NCBI RefSeq assembly: GCF_030733205.1
Contig: NZ_JASHJL010000003.1
Location: forward strand, 62,001-126,000
DNA from: Mameliella sp. MMSF_3455
Lineage (GTDB): Bacteria; Pseudomonadota; Alphaproteobacteria; Rhodobacterales; Rhodobacteraceae
Length of the DNA: 64,000 bases
Reading direction: 5' to 3'
Shown here: in pieces, positions 1 to 11,093 of the stretch
How the letters are laid out: each line of letters starts with the position of its first letter
Numbering within the stretch: position 1 is the stretch's first letter
Position numbers and translations under genes: made by a program
Notes under the pieces: model-generated
Told to the model about the DNA's origin: nothing
The model's database searches: none
Seen by the model: the letters and a program-made list of their open reading frames with translations, nothing else

Positions 1-474
1 GAACTGACGCAGAAACTGTGCCAGGCCGCCGGATTCGAAGCCTACGAGGTGTCGAACCATGCGCGGCCCGGGGCGCAATCCCGGCACAACCTCGTGTACT
101 GGCACTACGGCGATTGGGTGGGTGTCGGACCCGGCGCCCACGGGCGGGTCGGCAGCGGTGCCGCGCGTCAGGCCACCGTGGCCTGGTCTGCGCCCGGCAA
201 GTGGCTGCAACATGCAGAAGCCGGGAGCGGGTTGGAAAGCCGGAACGTGTTATCCTTGGAAGATCAGGCCGGGGAATACCTCATGATGGGGTTGCGCCTG
301 ACAGAAGGACTAGATCTTGAGAGATTGCATGCGCTGGACAGCAGAATAGCGCCGGAAACTGCCATCCGCGACCTGCAGGATCTGGGCCTTGTCGAGACGA
401 GCGGCCCGATGCTGCGGGCAACGGGGCAGGGGCGGCTTGTACTCAATTCCGTAATCGCCGCCCTCTTGCCCTGA
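1..474 (+). CDS. hemW: HemW, radical SAM family heme chaperone (C-terminal part only)
   Basis: The reading frame is open from the first base of the window, so the start and the radical SAM CxxxCxxC region lie upstream. What remains reads AGFEAYEVSNHARPG, then SRHNLVYW and WVGVGPGAHGR, the conserved C-terminal part of the HemW/HemN-like family, followed by a short winged-helix-like tail. HemW proteins carry heme to membrane respiratory enzymes and are not true coproporphyrinogen oxidases. The gene converges on parB with only 3 bases between the stop codons. Identity is confident; function follows the family. Confidence 0.88.
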   Translation, partial: ELTQKLCQAAGFEAYEVSNHARPGAQSRHNLVYWHYGDWVGVGPGAHGRVGSGAARQATVAWSAPGKWLQHAEAGSGLESRNVLSLEDQAGEYLMMGLRLTEGLDLERLHALDSRIAPETAIRDLQDLGLVETSGPMLRATGQGRLVLNSVIAALLP

Positions 475-477
475 CGC

Positions 478-1392
478 CTACCGCGAGGTGCTGAGCAACC
501 CGCACAGCGCGTCCAGTTGTTCCAGCGTATCGTAGGAGACCGTCAAGCGCCCGCCATCATCGCCGGGCTTGTGGTCTATCCGGACCTTCATGCCAAGCGC
601 GGCGCTGAGATCCCCCTCGAGCGCGCGCGTGTCCGCATCCTTGTCCATCTGGAATCCACCTTCGGGCGCCTTCTTGCGCGGCTTGCCTTCGGGGGTCATC
701 TGCTTGGCCAGCTTCTCGGTTTCGCGCACCGACAGCCCTTTGGCCAGAACCGTCTTTGCCAGACCGTCCGGATCGGTTGCGGTGATCAAGGCGCGAGCGT
801 GGCCGGCGCTGAGTTGGCCCTCGGAAACCATCTCCTGCACGCCTTCGGGCAGGTTCAGAAGACGCATCAGGTTGGCGATATGACTACGGCTCTTGCCCAG
901 GGCCTCGGCCAGTTTTTCCTGCGTATGCCCAAACTTGAACATCAGCTGACGATAGCCCGCCGCTTCTTCGATGGCGTTCAGGTCCGCCCGCTGGATGTTC
1001 TCGATGATCGCAACTTCGAGCACCTCGGTATCGTCGAAATCCCGCACAAGGACTGGGATCTCATGGCGTTGCGCCATCTGCGACGCACGCCAGCGGCGCT
1101 CACCGGCAACGATTTCGAACTTGCCTTCCTCATGCGGGGAAGGGCGAACGATCAGCGGTTGCAGCACACCCTTGGTCCGGATCGACGCGGCGAGTTCCTC
1201 CAGTTGGGCCTGGGTAAAGCTGCGCCGGGGCTGGTCCGGATTGGGGATCAAGGATTCGATCGGGACCATGCGGTCTGCCCGTCTGGGGCTTTCCGCCTGG
1301 GGGGTTTCCTCTGCCGGACCCACGTCCGCCATCAGTGCCGAGAGGCCGCGGCCCAGGCCGCGGCGCGTGTCTTTCTTGGGTTTCTCTACCAT
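478..1392 (-). CDS. parB: ParB, chromosome partitioning protein (parS-binding CTPase)
   Basis: The 304-aa protein has a basic N-terminus with the LGRGLSALM motif (residues 12-21) that contacts ParA. The ParB/Spo0J nuclease-like domain follows, with GERRWRASQMA at 97-107 (CTP-binding box) and ENIQRADLNAIEEA near 128-141. A helix-turn-helix follows at about 155-180 (TQEKLAEALGKSRSHIANLM) and a dimerisation domain ends the protein. ParB loads at parS, slides as a CTP clamp and segregates the origin with ParA. It is last in the rho-mnmE-mnmG-rsmG-parA-parB operon, 22 bases after parA. Two perfect parS sites lie in the same operon. Confidence 0.97.
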   Translation of the reverse strand: MVEKPKKDTRRGLGRGLSALMADVGPAEETPQAESPRRADRMVPIESLIPNPDQPRRSFTQAQLEELAASIRTKGVLQPLIVRPSPHEEGKFEIVAGERRWRASQMAQRHEIPVLVRDFDDTEVLEVAIIENIQRADLNAIEEAAGYRQLMFKFGHTQEKLAEALGKSRSHIANLMRLLNLPEGVQEMVSEGQLSAGHARALITATDPDGLAKTVLAKGLSVRETEKLAKQMTPEGKPRKKAPEGGFQMDKDADTRALEGDLSAALGMKVRIDHKPGDDGGRLTVSYDTLEQLDALCGLLSTSR

Positions 1393-1414
1393 GCCCGTCC
1401 TCTGTTGCCGCCGT

Positions 1415-2224
1415 TCAGGCGGCCCGTTTGTCGTTTTTCTTCAGCAATTCCTCGGCCAGGGCGCGATAGGCCTGCGCCCCCTTCGAGGACGTGTCGTAGG
1501 CCAGCACCGGCAGCGCGTAAGAAGGCGCCTCGGACACGCGCACGTTCCGGGGGATCACCGTCGAGAACACGAGATCGCCGAGGTTTGCCCGCGCATCCGC
1601 CTCGACATGCTGGGACAGGTTGTTGCGGGCGTCGTACATCGTCAGGACGATGCCTTCGATTCTCAGCGACGGATTGGCACTCTGCCGGACTTCGCGGATC
1701 GTCAACATGAGTTGCGACAGGCCTTCGAGGGCGAAGAACTCGCTTTGCAGGGGGACGAGAACCGAATGCGCGGCGACCATCGCGTTGACGGTCAACAGGT
1801 TCAGGGAAGGGGGGCAATCGACCAGGATCACGTCGAACCCGTAGTCGTCCAGGGCTGGATGGCGCAACGCATCATGCAGAAGAAAGCTGCGTTTCTCGTT
1901 GGAATAGAGTTCGATATCGGCCGAGCTGAGGTCCACGGTGGCCGGGACCAGTGAGAGATTCTCGGTCGATGTTTTCAGGATGACGTCACCCGGCGGCACG
2001 TCGCCCAAAAGCAGATCATAAGTCGTCAACTCGCGGTCATCGGGTTCGATTCCCAGCCCGGTCGAGGCGTTCCCCTGCGGATCGAGATCCACCACCAGGA
2101 CCTTGTGTCCTTGCTCGCAAAGCGCGGCCCCAAGGTTGATCGTCGTCGTGGTCTTGCCCACGCCGCCTTTCTGGTTGGCGATTGCGATGATTTTGGGACC
2201 CGGGGGGCGAGTCGGATCAGACAT
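1415..2224 (-). CDS. parA: ParA, chromosome partitioning ATPase
   Basis: This deviant Walker A ATPase has KGGVGKTTTTINL with signature Lys19 and Lys24, DLDPQGNAS for the A' motif, and a Walker B-like ILVDCPPSLNLLT. Length is 269 aa from the ATG at 2224, which has GGAGA 8 bases upstream. An in-frame ATG at 2251 would add nine residues but lacks a good ribosome site. The start overlaps the end of rsmG by 8 bases, suggesting translational coupling. ParA binds DNA non-specifically and moves ParB-parS complexes towards the poles. Confidence 0.96.
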   Translation of the reverse strand: MSDPTRPPGPKIIAIANQKGGVGKTTTTINLGAALCEQGHKVLVVDLDPQGNASTGLGIEPDDRELTTYDLLLGDVPPGDVILKTSTENLSLVPATVDLSSADIELYSNEKRSFLLHDALRHPALDDYGFDVILVDCPPSLNLLTVNAMVAAHSVLVPLQSEFFALEGLSQLMLTIREVRQSANPSLRIEGIVLTMYDARNNLSQHVEADARANLGDLVFSTVIPRNVRVSEAPSYALPVLAYDTSSKGAQAYRALAEELLKKNDKRAA

Positions 2225-2834
2225 GGACGAGGTCTCCGATTTCCAGGACAACTGCGTTGGGGTTGGTTCTACTTGTATGCGGGGTGCAAGAGAATTGCCA
2301 TTGGCTGCGTGCGTCTTCGAGCTCTTTTCCCCAGCTTTCGCCCTTCATGAACAATGCCGTCCCTCCCGGGGAGAGGTGGCGGGCCGCAAATTCCATCAGT
2401 TTCGCCAAGGGGGCGAGGGCTCGGGCGGAAAGGATCGCGGCCTCTTGCGGGGTACAGGCTTCTATTCGTTGCGCGTAGACCCTGGCCGAAAGGCCCGTCT
2501 CACGGATGACACTGCGCAGAAAGGTTGCCTTGCGGGTATCCGATTCGATCAAGCTGACCTGGACATCCGGCGCGCGTTCCGCCAGAAGGATCGCAACAAC
2601 CAGCCCCGGAAAACCCCCGCCACTGCCGATATCGACCCAATGGCCAAATGGCTGGCGGAGGACTGTCACCAGCTGCGCAGAATCGACGAAATGCCGGTCT
2701 ACAGCCTCTGCCAAAGTGGCCCGCGCCACGAGGTTGATGCGCGGATTCCACTTGTTCAGCAATGCGAGGTAGTGAGTCAGGCGCTCCAGTGTTTCACGTG
2801 AAACATCGAGGCCAAGCGTTTCGGGCGTGATCAT
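2217..2834 (-). CDS. rsmG: RsmG, 16S rRNA (guanine527-N7)-methyltransferase
   Basis: The 205-aa protein has the SAM-binding loop [16 protein letters not shown] and the GidB family N-terminus [13 protein letters not shown]. It methylates N7 of G527 in 16S rRNA. Its start overlaps the end of mnmG by four bases (ATGA). Residues DVSRETLE near the N-terminus are encoded by a perfect parS sequence, so the gene doubles as a partition site. Confidence 0.95.
   Translation of the reverse strand: MITPETLGLDVSRETLERLTHYLALLNKWNPRINLVARATLAEAVDRHFVDSAQLVTVLRQPFGHWVDIGSGGGFPGLVVAILLAERAPDVQVSLIESDTRKATFLRSVIRETGLSARVYAQRIEACTPQEAAILSARALAPLAKLMEFAARHLSPGGTALFMKGESWGKELEDARSQWQFSCTPHTSRTNPNAVVLEIGDLVHV
2790..2805. 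promoter_or_regulatory. parS site 1 (ParB-binding centromere)
   Basis: The 16-bp palindrome TGTTTCACGTGAAACA is a perfect match to the universal bacterial parS consensus. It lies inside rsmG, where it encodes VSRET, and is about 0.6 kb from parA and about 5 kb from the candidate origin. This is the expected nucleation site for ParB loading and spreading. Confidence 0.95.
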
Positions 2835-4708
2835 ACAGCGTTCTTACGCAGATTCTGGCGCAGTTTGGCAAGGATCAAGGTCAAAGCCGCCGGAGTCATC
2901 CCATCTATGCGACCCGCCTGTGCGATGGTTTCGGGCCTGGTCCGGGACAGCTTCAGCTTCAATTCGTTGGACAGACCATGCAAAGAGTCGAAATCGAAAT
3001 CCGATGGAATCTCGACTGCTTCGTCCTTCTTGAGGATCTCAACATCCCGCGCCTGTCTTTCCAGGTAATTCGCGTACAGCGCCTCACGCTCCAATTGGGC
3101 CACCGTCTCGTCGTCAAGAGTCCCCAGATCTTTCTCAAGTTGCACAAGTGTTTGCAGGGTGACGTCCTTGAACGACAACATCTGGAACCCACTTCTGCGT
3201 GCACCATCCTGGTTGACGTTGATCCCGATGGAACGCAACTGATTGGGGCTGAAAGTGAGCGCATCCAGCTTTTCTCGCCCAGCGGCAAGCCTTTCCATCT
3301 TGTCATCAAAGGCCTTGCGCCGATGCTCGGAAACAGTGCCAAGGCCCATCGCTTTGGGCGTAAGGCGCTGGTCCGCATTGTCCGCCCGCAGAGACAGGCG
3401 GAACTCCGCACGGCTGGTAAACATCCGGTACGGTTCGCTGACGCCCCGCGTGGTCAGATCATCCAGCATCACCCCGATATAGCTTTCCGTCCGCGAGAAC
3501 TTGATGGCGTCGCGGCCCTGCGCCTGCGCCGCCGCATTCAGACCGGCCACAAGACCCTGCGCCGCCGCTTCCTCATACCCGGTTGTCCCGTTGATCTGCC
3601 CGGCCAGGTACAGACCCTCGACATCACGCAGAGCCAACGTCCCCGCCAAGGCGCGGGGATCGACATAATCGTATTCGATGGCGTAACCGGGCTGCATGAT
3701 CTCGACCTGTTCGAGACCGGGAATGCTCCGGACATAAGCCTCCTGGATGTCCTGGGGCAGGGAGGTCGAAATCCCGTTGGGATAGATCGTCGGAACATCC
3801 AGACCCTCTGGTTCCAGGAAGACTTGGTGAGACGTCTTGTCGGCGAAACGCACCACCTTGTCCTCGATCGAGGGGCAATAGCGGGGCCCGACCCCCTCGA
3901 TATGACCGCCATACATGGCAGACCGGGACAGGTTGTCCCGAATGATTTCATGGGTGCGTTCCGTGGTATGGGTAATCCCGCAAGAGATCTGCCGTGCCTT
4001 CGGGGCAGGGGAGAGGAACGAAAACATCACCGGGTTATCGTCCCCGGGCTGCATGTCCAACCCGCTCCAGTCGATGGTGCGCCCGTCGAGACGCGGCGGT
4101 GTTCCCGTCTTCAACCGACCAATCGGCAGATCCATGTCCTTGATCCGATCCGCAAGGCGAACAGAGGGACGATCACCCATTCGTCCGCCCGGCTTTTGAA
4201 CATCGCCGATATGAATGATGCCGCGCAGGAAAGTGCCACTGGTCAGCACTGTCGAAACCGCCCGAATCTCCGACCCATCCCCCAGCGCAACGCCTTCGAC
4301 ACGGCCACCGGACATGAGGAAATCCACGACCTCACCCTCGATCACTTGCAGTTTCTCTGTACCTGCGATCTCGGCCTGCATCGCCTCGGCGTATAGCCGG
4401 CGATCTGCCTGGGCACGGGGGCCTTGCACCGCTGGTCCCTTGCGCCGGTTCAGCAGGCGGAACTGGATCCCTGCCGCATCGGCGATCCGCCCCATGATTC
4501 CGTCCATCGCGTCGATTTCGCGGACAAGATGGCCTTTGCCCAACCCACCAATCGCCGGGTTGCAGGACATGACCCCAAGATCTTGAAGGCGCAGTGTCAC
4601 AAGCGCCGTGCGCGCGCCCATCCGGGCCGAGGCCGCAGCCGCCTCGGTTCCTGCATGTCCGCCACCGACGACGACCACGTCAAAGGCTTCATGTTTCACG
4701 TGAAACAC
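2831..4708 (-). CDS. mnmG: MnmG (GidA), FAD-dependent tRNA uridine 5-carboxymethylaminomethyl synthesis protein
   Basis: The 625-aa flavoprotein has the FAD dinucleotide fold [13 protein letters not shown] near residue 11, the GidA signatures CNPAIGG and [13 protein letters not shown], and the C-terminal FAD contact [16 protein letters not shown]. With MnmE it makes the cmnm5 group on wobble U34 of tRNA. The start is a GTG inside a parS sequence, so the first residues MFHVKH are the translation of parS, a classic arrangement. Its stop overlaps the rsmG start. Confidence 0.96.
   Translation of the reverse strand: MFHVKHEAFDVVVVGGGHAGTEAAAASARMGARTALVTLRLQDLGVMSCNPAIGGLGKGHLVREIDAMDGIMGRIADAAGIQFRLLNRRKGPAVQGPRAQADRRLYAEAMQAEIAGTEKLQVIEGEVVDFLMSGGRVEGVALGDGSEIRAVSTVLTSGTFLRGIIHIGDVQKPGGRMGDRPSVRLADRIKDMDLPIGRLKTGTPPRLDGRTIDWSGLDMQPGDDNPVMFSFLSPAPKARQISCGITHTTERTHEIIRDNLSRSAMYGGHIEGVGPRYCPSIEDKVVRFADKTSHQVFLEPEGLDVPTIYPNGISTSLPQDIQEAYVRSIPGLEQVEIMQPGYAIEYDYVDPRALAGTLALRDVEGLYLAGQINGTTGYEEAAAQGLVAGLNAAAQAQGRDAIKFSRTESYIGVMLDDLTTRGVSEPYRMFTSRAEFRLSLRADNADQRLTPKAMGLGTVSEHRRKAFDDKMERLAAGREKLDALTFSPNQLRSIGINVNQDGARRSGFQMLSFKDVTLQTLVQLEKDLGTLDDETVAQLEREALYANYLERQARDVEILKKDEAVEIPSDFDFDSLHGLSNELKLKLSRTRPETIAQAGRIDGMTPAALTLILAKLRQNLRKNAV
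4692..4707. promoter_or_regulatory. parS site 2 (ParB-binding centromere)
   Basis: A second perfect copy of TGTTTCACGTGAAACA sits at the start codon of mnmG, directly after mnmE and 1.9 kb from site 1. It encodes the MFHVKH N-terminus of MnmG. Two consensus sites this close are typical of alphaproteobacterial origins. Confidence 0.95.
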
Positions 4709-4711
4709 TCC

Positions 4712-5989
4712 TCACTTGCCAATGCAGAAGCTGGAAAAGATCTGGTCCAGAACCTGTTCAACATCTACGTGACCCACCAGCTGTTCCAAAGCCCGCAAGG
4801 CGATACGGACTTCCTCGCTGGTCACATCGTACACGTCGATGCCATCTTCCAAAAGCACCTGCGCCTGTTCCAGATGGATCAGCCCCTCGGCCAGCGCAAC
4901 CCTGTGCCGTTCGCGCGAGGCCAACCCGGCGCCTTGCACCTCTTCGATCAGCCGCGCTTCGATCGCCGACAGCAGTTCGGGAACGCCAAGACCCGTCAGC
5001 CCGGAAACACCCTGGCCCGCCCTGTCACCCTTCGCAGTAACGACGATGTCCCCCTCGGACACCGCCAACATGGGGCTGTCCCCCTCGGGCACAAGATGAA
5101 CCCGCAGGTCCGCCGCGCCGGCCCGTTCCCGGGCCCGCGCCACGCCGATCTGTTCGACACTGTCATCCGAGTCGCGCAGCCCGGCCGTATCCAGAAGGGT
5201 GACAGCCAATCCGCCTATATCCATGCGCACCTCGATCACGTCCCGGGTGGTGCCGGCAACATCCGAGGTGATCGCCGCATCTCGACCGGCAAGGTAGTTC
5301 AACAGGGTCGACTTGCCCGCGTTCGGCGGACCGACAATCGCGACCTCGAATCCCAACCGCACCCGCTCTGCCGACTCAAGGCCACGCAGTTCGCGCCGGA
5401 TATCATCGCTGACAGCCCGCAACAGATCCCGAACCTCGTCCGAAACATCGACAGGCACCTCTTCATCGACAAAGTCGATCGTGACTTCCAACAAGGAAAC
5501 GGCACGCAGGATCTTCTGCCGCCATTCCCCCACACGCGTTCCCAAAGCCCCGGTCAGCATCCGCAAGGCCTGCCGCCGTTGCTGCTCGGTCTCGGAGTCG
5601 ATCAGATCCGCCAAGGCCTCGACCTGGCTCAGGTCCAGCCTCTCATTCTCCAACGCCCGTCGGGTAAATTCCCCGGGCTCCGCCCCGCGCAGGTCAGGCA
5701 TCTCTCCCAGCTCGCGCAACAGCGCCTGGACAACGGCCACGCTGCCATGCACCTGGAACTCGGCCACGCGCTCCCCGGTAAAGCTCGCCCCATCCTCGAA
5801 GATCAGGACCAATGCCTCGTCAAGGAAATCCCCGTTGCCCGACATCAACCGCCGGACAGAGGCCATGCGCGGGCGGGGCAGGGGGCCGCTCAGGCGTTCC
5901 ACTGCCTCCCAGGCAAGGGGTCCGGACACGCGCACAACCGAAACGCCCGCTTTCCCGACCGCGCTTGCCAGGGCAAAGATCGTGTCCAT
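4712..5989 (-). CDS. mnmE: MnmE (TrmE), tRNA modification GTPase
   Basis: The 425-aa protein starts MDTIFALAS, has the G1 loop [12 protein letters not shown], the G2/G3 region AGTTRDVIE and DTAGLRDS, and ends FCIGK, where the Cys of the C-[IV]GK motif is conserved. It works as a heterotetramer with MnmG in U34 modification of tRNA. It begins 7 bases after the rho stop and is followed at once by mnmG. Length is slightly below the usual 430-455 aa, with no missing domain. Confidence 0.96.
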   Translation of the reverse strand: MDTIFALASAVGKAGVSVVRVSGPLAWEAVERLSGPLPRPRMASVRRLMSGNGDFLDEALVLIFEDGASFTGERVAEFQVHGSVAVVQALLRELGEMPDLRGAEPGEFTRRALENERLDLSQVEALADLIDSETEQQRRQALRMLTGALGTRVGEWRQKILRAVSLLEVTIDFVDEEVPVDVSDEVRDLLRAVSDDIRRELRGLESAERVRLGFEVAIVGPPNAGKSTLLNYLAGRDAAITSDVAGTTRDVIEVRMDIGGLAVTLLDTAGLRDSDDSVEQIGVARARERAGAADLRVHLVPEGDSPMLAVSEGDIVVTAKGDRAGQGVSGLTGLGVPELLSAIEARLIEEVQGAGLASRERHRVALAEGLIHLEQAQVLLEDGIDVYDVTSEEVRIALRALEQLVGHVDVEQVLDQIFSSFCIGK

Positions 5990-5996
5990 GCCAGGA

Positions 5997-7268
<1,272 letters not shown>

Positions 7269-7789
7269 GGCACATAACGTGGTGCCCGGAGGCCCACACA
7301 TCCTTTGTCTAACGGGAAAGTTCGCCTTCGGACGAAGGCTGACGGTGCGTATCGCATTGCCGGGGTTCCCGTCAATGAAGTTCGCGGAACACCCTTCCTT
7401 TAATAAATAGATAAAAGAAAAGGATTATGAAGTGTTAGGGGCCTTCGGATCTGTGGATTATCGAATTGTCCCCAGCCTTCCGAACAGGGAAACACCTTGG
7501 GAAAACTCGCGGGATAGTACCGTGACGGTTTCGAACATCTTGCGATAGAATTTGTGTTTTCAGTCAGTTAGGCGTCATTTTCCAAGGGTATCCTGTTCGG
7601 GATAACTCTTTTGACAAACCGGTCTCTGTTCATCTTCGCACCGGACGCGCGTTGTTCTTTCACACAGCCGGATGAGTGCTGCGCTGCATGGGAAGAGCCT
7701 GTGTTTCGCCACCAGCCTTGCATGTGCCGCGCTTTTTCCTCAGAAACATCGACAAGCCTGCGCACCGAATTTTCCCCGGTTTCATCCCC
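7269..7789. other. oriC: Candidate chromosomal replication origin (oriC) region
   Basis: This is a 521-bp gene-free region between divergent rho and maf. It contains an AT-rich tract at about 7396-7436 (the TTTAATAAATAGATAAAAG segment), striking in this GC-rich DNA and suited to unwinding. TGTGGATTA at 7452-7460 differs from the DnaA box TGTGGATAA by one base. Leading-strand genes diverge on both sides, parS and parAB are within 7 kb, and the right flank maf-aroE-coaE-dnaQ-secB matches the flank of Caulobacter oriC. Only one near-consensus box was found, so the call rests mainly on synteny and composition. The region must also hold the rho and maf promoters. Confidence 0.6.
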
Positions 7790-8389
7790 ATGCCTGCCGA
7801 CCTTCTTCTCGCCTCCAGCTCCGCGATCCGCGCTGACATGCTCCGCGCGGCCGGACTCGTGATCGAAACCGAATCGCCGAGGGTGGACGAGGACAGCCTC
7901 AAGGCCGCCCTGACCCTCGAAGAGGCCAGCCCGCGCGACATCGCCGACACCCTGGCAGAGGCAAAGGCCCGCAAGCTGGGGCAACGCTACCCCGAGAAAC
8001 TCGTGCTTGGCTGCGACCAGGTACTGGATTTCAAGGGAACCACCCTGTCCAAGCCGCAAAGCCGCGAAGAGGCACGCGACCAGCTCTGCCGGTTGCGCGG
8101 GGAAACCCACCGCCTGCTCTCCGCCGCCGTCCTCTACCACGAGGCGCAGCCGGTCTGGCGCCACGTCGGGACCGCCCGGTTGACGATGCGCCCTTTCTCG
8201 GACAGCTACCTCGATGACTACCTCGACCGGAACTGGCCGGATGTCGGCACCTCGGTTGGCGGGTACAAGCTCGAATCCGAAGGCGTCCGCCTTTTTGCCC
8301 GGGTCGAGGGCAACCATTTCACCATTCTTGGCCTGCCGTTGCTGGAACTGCTGGCCTACCTGACGAACAGAGGAACCATCGCCGCATGA
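7790..8389 (+). CDS. maf: Maf-family nucleoside triphosphate pyrophosphatase
   Basis: The 199-aa protein starts with the family signature [18 protein letters not shown] and has a conserved LGCDQVLDF motif and the [12 protein letters not shown] segment. Maf proteins hydrolyse dTTP, UTP or modified NTPs to monophosphates. I chose the ATG at 7790 because the signature lies at the extreme N-terminus in this family; the frame is open further upstream but that part is not Maf-like. The stop overlaps aroE by four bases. Confidence 0.9.
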   Translation: MPADLLLASSSAIRADMLRAAGLVIETESPRVDEDSLKAALTLEEASPRDIADTLAEAKARKLGQRYPEKLVLGCDQVLDFKGTTLSKPQSREEARDQLCRLRGETHRLLSAAVLYHEAQPVWRHVGTARLTMRPFSDSYLDDYLDRNWPDVGTSVGGYKLESEGVRLFARVEGNHFTILGLPLLELLAYLTNRGTIAA

Positions 8390-9219
8390 GCCTCGCACGC
8401 ATCCCGCTTGCCGCCGTCATCGGGTCCCCCGTGGCCCATTCCCGCTCTCCGCGCCTCTTCGCACACTGGCTGCAGACGCACGGTCTGCCCGGACACTACG
8501 TCCCCATCGACGTGCCCGAGGACAAGCTGACGGAAACCCTGCGACTCTTGCCGCAACTCGGGTTTGTTGGCCTCAACGTCACCGTGCCCTACAAGGAAAA
8601 GGTGATGCAGATCGCCGACAGCGTCTCCGACCGCGCCCGGCTGATCGGGGCCGCGAACACGCTGATCTTCCGCGAGGACGGGCGTATCCACGCCGACAAT
8701 ACCGACGGCTACGGCTTCATGCAGAACCTGCAGCAGAACGCGCCGGACTGGGACCCGGCCTCAGGGCCTGCGACGGTCTTCGGGGCAGGGGGCGCGGCCC
8801 GGGCGGTGATCGCATCCCTGCTGGACGTGGGCGTGCCGGAAATCCGACTGACCAACCGCACCCGACCGCGGGCGGAACAGCTGTGCGAGGATTTCGGCGA
8901 CAAGGTGCAGGTCTTTGACTGGGTGCAGGCCGGCAATATCGTCGAGGGCTGCGCGACAGTGGTGAACACGACGTCGCTGGGCATGACGGGTAAACCCCGG
9001 TTCCGCGTGCCGCTGGACGCCCTCACCCCGGACATGCTGGTGACGGACCTCGTCTATTCACCCTTGGAAACCCGCCTGCTGGGAGAGGCCCGGGCCCAAG
9101 GTTGCACCGTTGTCGACGGGCTGGGGATGCTCCTGCACCAGGCGGTGCCCGGTTTCGAACGCTGGTTCGGCGCCCGCCCCGAGGTCGACGAGGCCACCCG
9201 GCAGATCGTTCTGGCATGA
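8386..9219 (+). CDS. aroE: Shikimate dehydrogenase AroE
   Basis: The 277-aa protein has [14 protein letters not shown] (shikimate binding), [10 protein letters not shown] with the catalytic Lys, an NADP fold at [14 protein letters not shown], and a C-terminal GLGMLLHQA. It reduces 3-dehydroshikimate to shikimate in aromatic amino acid synthesis. It lies in a tight operon with ATGA overlaps to maf before and coaE after. Confidence 0.95.
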   Translation: MSLARIPLAAVIGSPVAHSRSPRLFAHWLQTHGLPGHYVPIDVPEDKLTETLRLLPQLGFVGLNVTVPYKEKVMQIADSVSDRARLIGAANTLIFREDGRIHADNTDGYGFMQNLQQNAPDWDPASGPATVFGAGGAARAVIASLLDVGVPEIRLTNRTRPRAEQLCEDFGDKVQVFDWVQAGNIVEGCATVVNTTSLGMTGKPRFRVPLDALTPDMLVTDLVYSPLETRLLGEARAQGCTVVDGLGMLLHQAVPGFERWFGARPEVDEATRQIVLA

Positions 9220-9809
9220 GATTCAAGCTTGGCCTGACCGGGTCTATCGGCATGGGCAAATCGACCACGGCGCAGATGTTCGCCGAGGCGGGCTGCGCCG
9301 TCTGGGATGCGGATGCCGCCGTTCACCGCCTGTACGGGCCGGGGGGTGCCTCGGTTGCGCCCATCGGGGAGATATATCCTCAAGCCGTTGAAAACGATCA
9401 GGTGTCCCGCGATGCCTTGCGCGGGATCATCGCCGATGACAGCAGCGCGCTGAAACGGATAGAACAGATCGTGCACCCGCTGGTTCAACAGGATCGAGAG
9501 GCCTTCATCGCCGCCAACCCGCAGGCCATCGGGGTCTTCGACATCCCGCTCCTTTTCGAAACCGGGGGCGATGCCGCGATGGATGCCACCGCCTGCGTGA
9601 ATGTTTCCCGTGAAACGCAAGAGGCCCGCGTGCTGGATCGAGGCACCATGAGCGCCGATGACTTGGCCCGCATCCTCGCCCGCCAGATGCCCAACGCGGA
9701 AAAATGCGCCCGCGCCACCTATGTCATCGAAACCGACACGCTTGAGCACGCCCGCGCCCAGGTGCAGGATGTGCTGAAGGACATCGAACAAAGGTTGCAA
9801 CATGCGTGA
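9216..9809 (+). CDS. coaE: Dephospho-CoA kinase CoaE
   Basis: The 197-aa P-loop kinase has GLTGSIGMGKSTTAQMF at its N-terminus, the DADAAVHRLY motif and a lid region around RQMPNAEKCARA. It phosphorylates dephospho-CoA in the last step of CoA synthesis. The ATG at 9216 overlaps the aroE stop. The bases coding NVSRETQ form a near-parS sequence at 9602-9617. Confidence 0.94.
   Translation: MRFKLGLTGSIGMGKSTTAQMFAEAGCAVWDADAAVHRLYGPGGASVAPIGEIYPQAVENDQVSRDALRGIIADDSSALKRIEQIVHPLVQQDREAFIAANPQAIGVFDIPLLFETGGDAAMDATACVNVSRETQEARVLDRGTMSADDLARILARQMPNAEKCARATYVIETDTLEHARAQVQDVLKDIEQRLQHA
9602..9617. promoter_or_regulatory. Degenerate parS-like site in coaE
   Basis: TGTTTCCCGTGAAACG matches the parS consensus at 14 of 16 positions, keeping both GTTTC and GAAAC arms with one change in the centre and one at the end. 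It sits on the right side of the candidate origin, within coaE. ParB may bind it weakly; this is inference. Confidence 0.5.
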
Positions 9810-10533
9810 GATCGTTCTCGATACGGAAACCACCGGGTTCGAGCCGGAACAGGGCGACCGCATCGTCGAAATCGGGGCGCTGGAACTGTACAACCACGTT
9901 CCAACCGGCCGCACCTATCACCAGTACATCAACCCCGAGCGGGGCATGCCGGACGAGGCCTTTGGCGTGCACGGCATCGGGCCGGACCTGCTCGAACCGC
10001 CGCGCCCGGCCAAACCCGGTGAAATCACGCTGCGGGACAAGCCGGTATTCGCCAAGATCGTGGACGAGTTCCGCGCCTTCATCGGCGAGGATGCCAAGCT
10101 GGTCATTCACAATGCCAGCTTCGACGTGAAATTCCTCAACGCCGAGCTGCGCTGGGCTAACCGCCCGCCTCTGGCCAAGGATTGCGCCATCGACACGCTG
10201 GACATGGCGCGGCGCCGCTTTCCCGGGTCACCGGCCTCGCTGGACGCGCTCTGCCGCCGTTTCAACATCGACAACTCCTCGCGGACCTTGCACGGCGCAC
10301 TTCTCGACTCCGAAATCCTGGCCGAGGTCTACCTTGAACTGATCGGTGGAAAGCAGCCGGACTTCGGCCTGTCGTCGCATGGATCCAGCGGCGGCGGCGT
10401 CGATGCCGAACCGCTCTGGCGTCCGCGCCCGCGCAGCACACCGCTGCCCAGCCGCCTGACGGAAAAGGAAAAGGCGGCTCACGCCGCCTTTGTCGAAAAT
10501 CTCGGGGACGAGGCGCTCTGGCTCAAGACCTGA
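9802..10533 (+). CDS. dnaQ: DnaQ, DNA polymerase III epsilon subunit (3'-5' proofreading exonuclease)
   Basis: The 243-aa DEDDh exonuclease has LDTETTGFE (motif I), HNASFDVKFLN (motif II) and HGALLDSEILAEVY (motif III with the catalytic His). It proofreads for the replicase. The start overlaps coaE by 8 bases, and the gene converges on secB. Confidence 0.94.
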   Translation: MREIVLDTETTGFEPEQGDRIVEIGALELYNHVPTGRTYHQYINPERGMPDEAFGVHGIGPDLLEPPRPAKPGEITLRDKPVFAKIVDEFRAFIGEDAKLVIHNASFDVKFLNAELRWANRPPLAKDCAIDTLDMARRRFPGSPASLDALCRRFNIDNSSRTLHGALLDSEILAEVYLELIGGKQPDFGLSSHGSSGGGVDAEPLWRPRPRSTPLPSRLTEKEKAAHAAFVENLGDEALWLKT

Positions 10534-10546
10534 GCGCCGGGTTTCC

Positions 10547-11038
10547 TCAGGCCGGGGCCTGCGTGTCCTGCTGGGCCGCCTGGCGACGGGCGATCTCGTT
10601 GCGGTACAGCGCGAGAAAGTCGATCGTTTCCAGGTTCAGCGGCGGGAAGCCACCGTCGCGCGACACGTCCGAAACGATCCGGCGCACGAAGGGGAAGAGC
10701 ATCCGCGGGCATTCGATCAGCAGGAAGGGGTGCAGCTGGTCCTCGGGTACGTTCTCGATCGAGAAGACGCCGGCATAGTCCAGCTCCAGCAGGAACAGCA
10801 TGTCGCCGGTCGACTTGGCCTTGGACTCGACCTTCAGCTTCATGACGACTTCGTACTGGTTCTCGGCGGTGCGCTTCTTGGCGTCCAGGTTCACTTGCAC
10901 CTGCACATCGGGCTGCACCTCGCCGCTGACACCTTTCTGCGAAAGAATGTTCTCGAAGGACAGGTCGCGAATGAATTGGGCCAGAATGCTCATCTTGGGC
11001 GGCTGAGGTGCCTGCCCGTTGCCGTTGGTTTCTGCCAT
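10547..11038 (-). CDS. secB: Protein-export chaperone SecB
   Basis: The 163-aa protein contains the SecB core SILAQFIRDLSFENIL, the acidic substrate-binding strand region, and LLFPFVRRIVSDVSRDGGFPPLNL. SecB keeps preproteins unfolded and hands them to SecA. It is transcribed towards dnaQ. The order dnaQ-secB-fxsA next to the origin is conserved in alphaproteobacteria. Confidence 0.95.
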   Translation of the reverse strand: MAETNGNGQAPQPPKMSILAQFIRDLSFENILSQKGVSGEVQPDVQVQVNLDAKKRTAENQYEVVMKLKVESKAKSTGDMLFLLELDYAGVFSIENVPEDQLHPFLLIECPRMLFPFVRRIVSDVSRDGGFPPLNLETIDFLALYRNEIARRQAAQQDTQAPA

Positions 11039-11093
11039 GTCGGGTCTCCCGTGAAAATCTCAGCGCGAGGCATAGCAGCGCCCGCGCAAAGCC

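Noticed and set aside
517-1710. Long plus-strand open frame antisense to parB and parA
   Set aside because: It lacks family features and mirrors codon bias of the real genes on the other strand.
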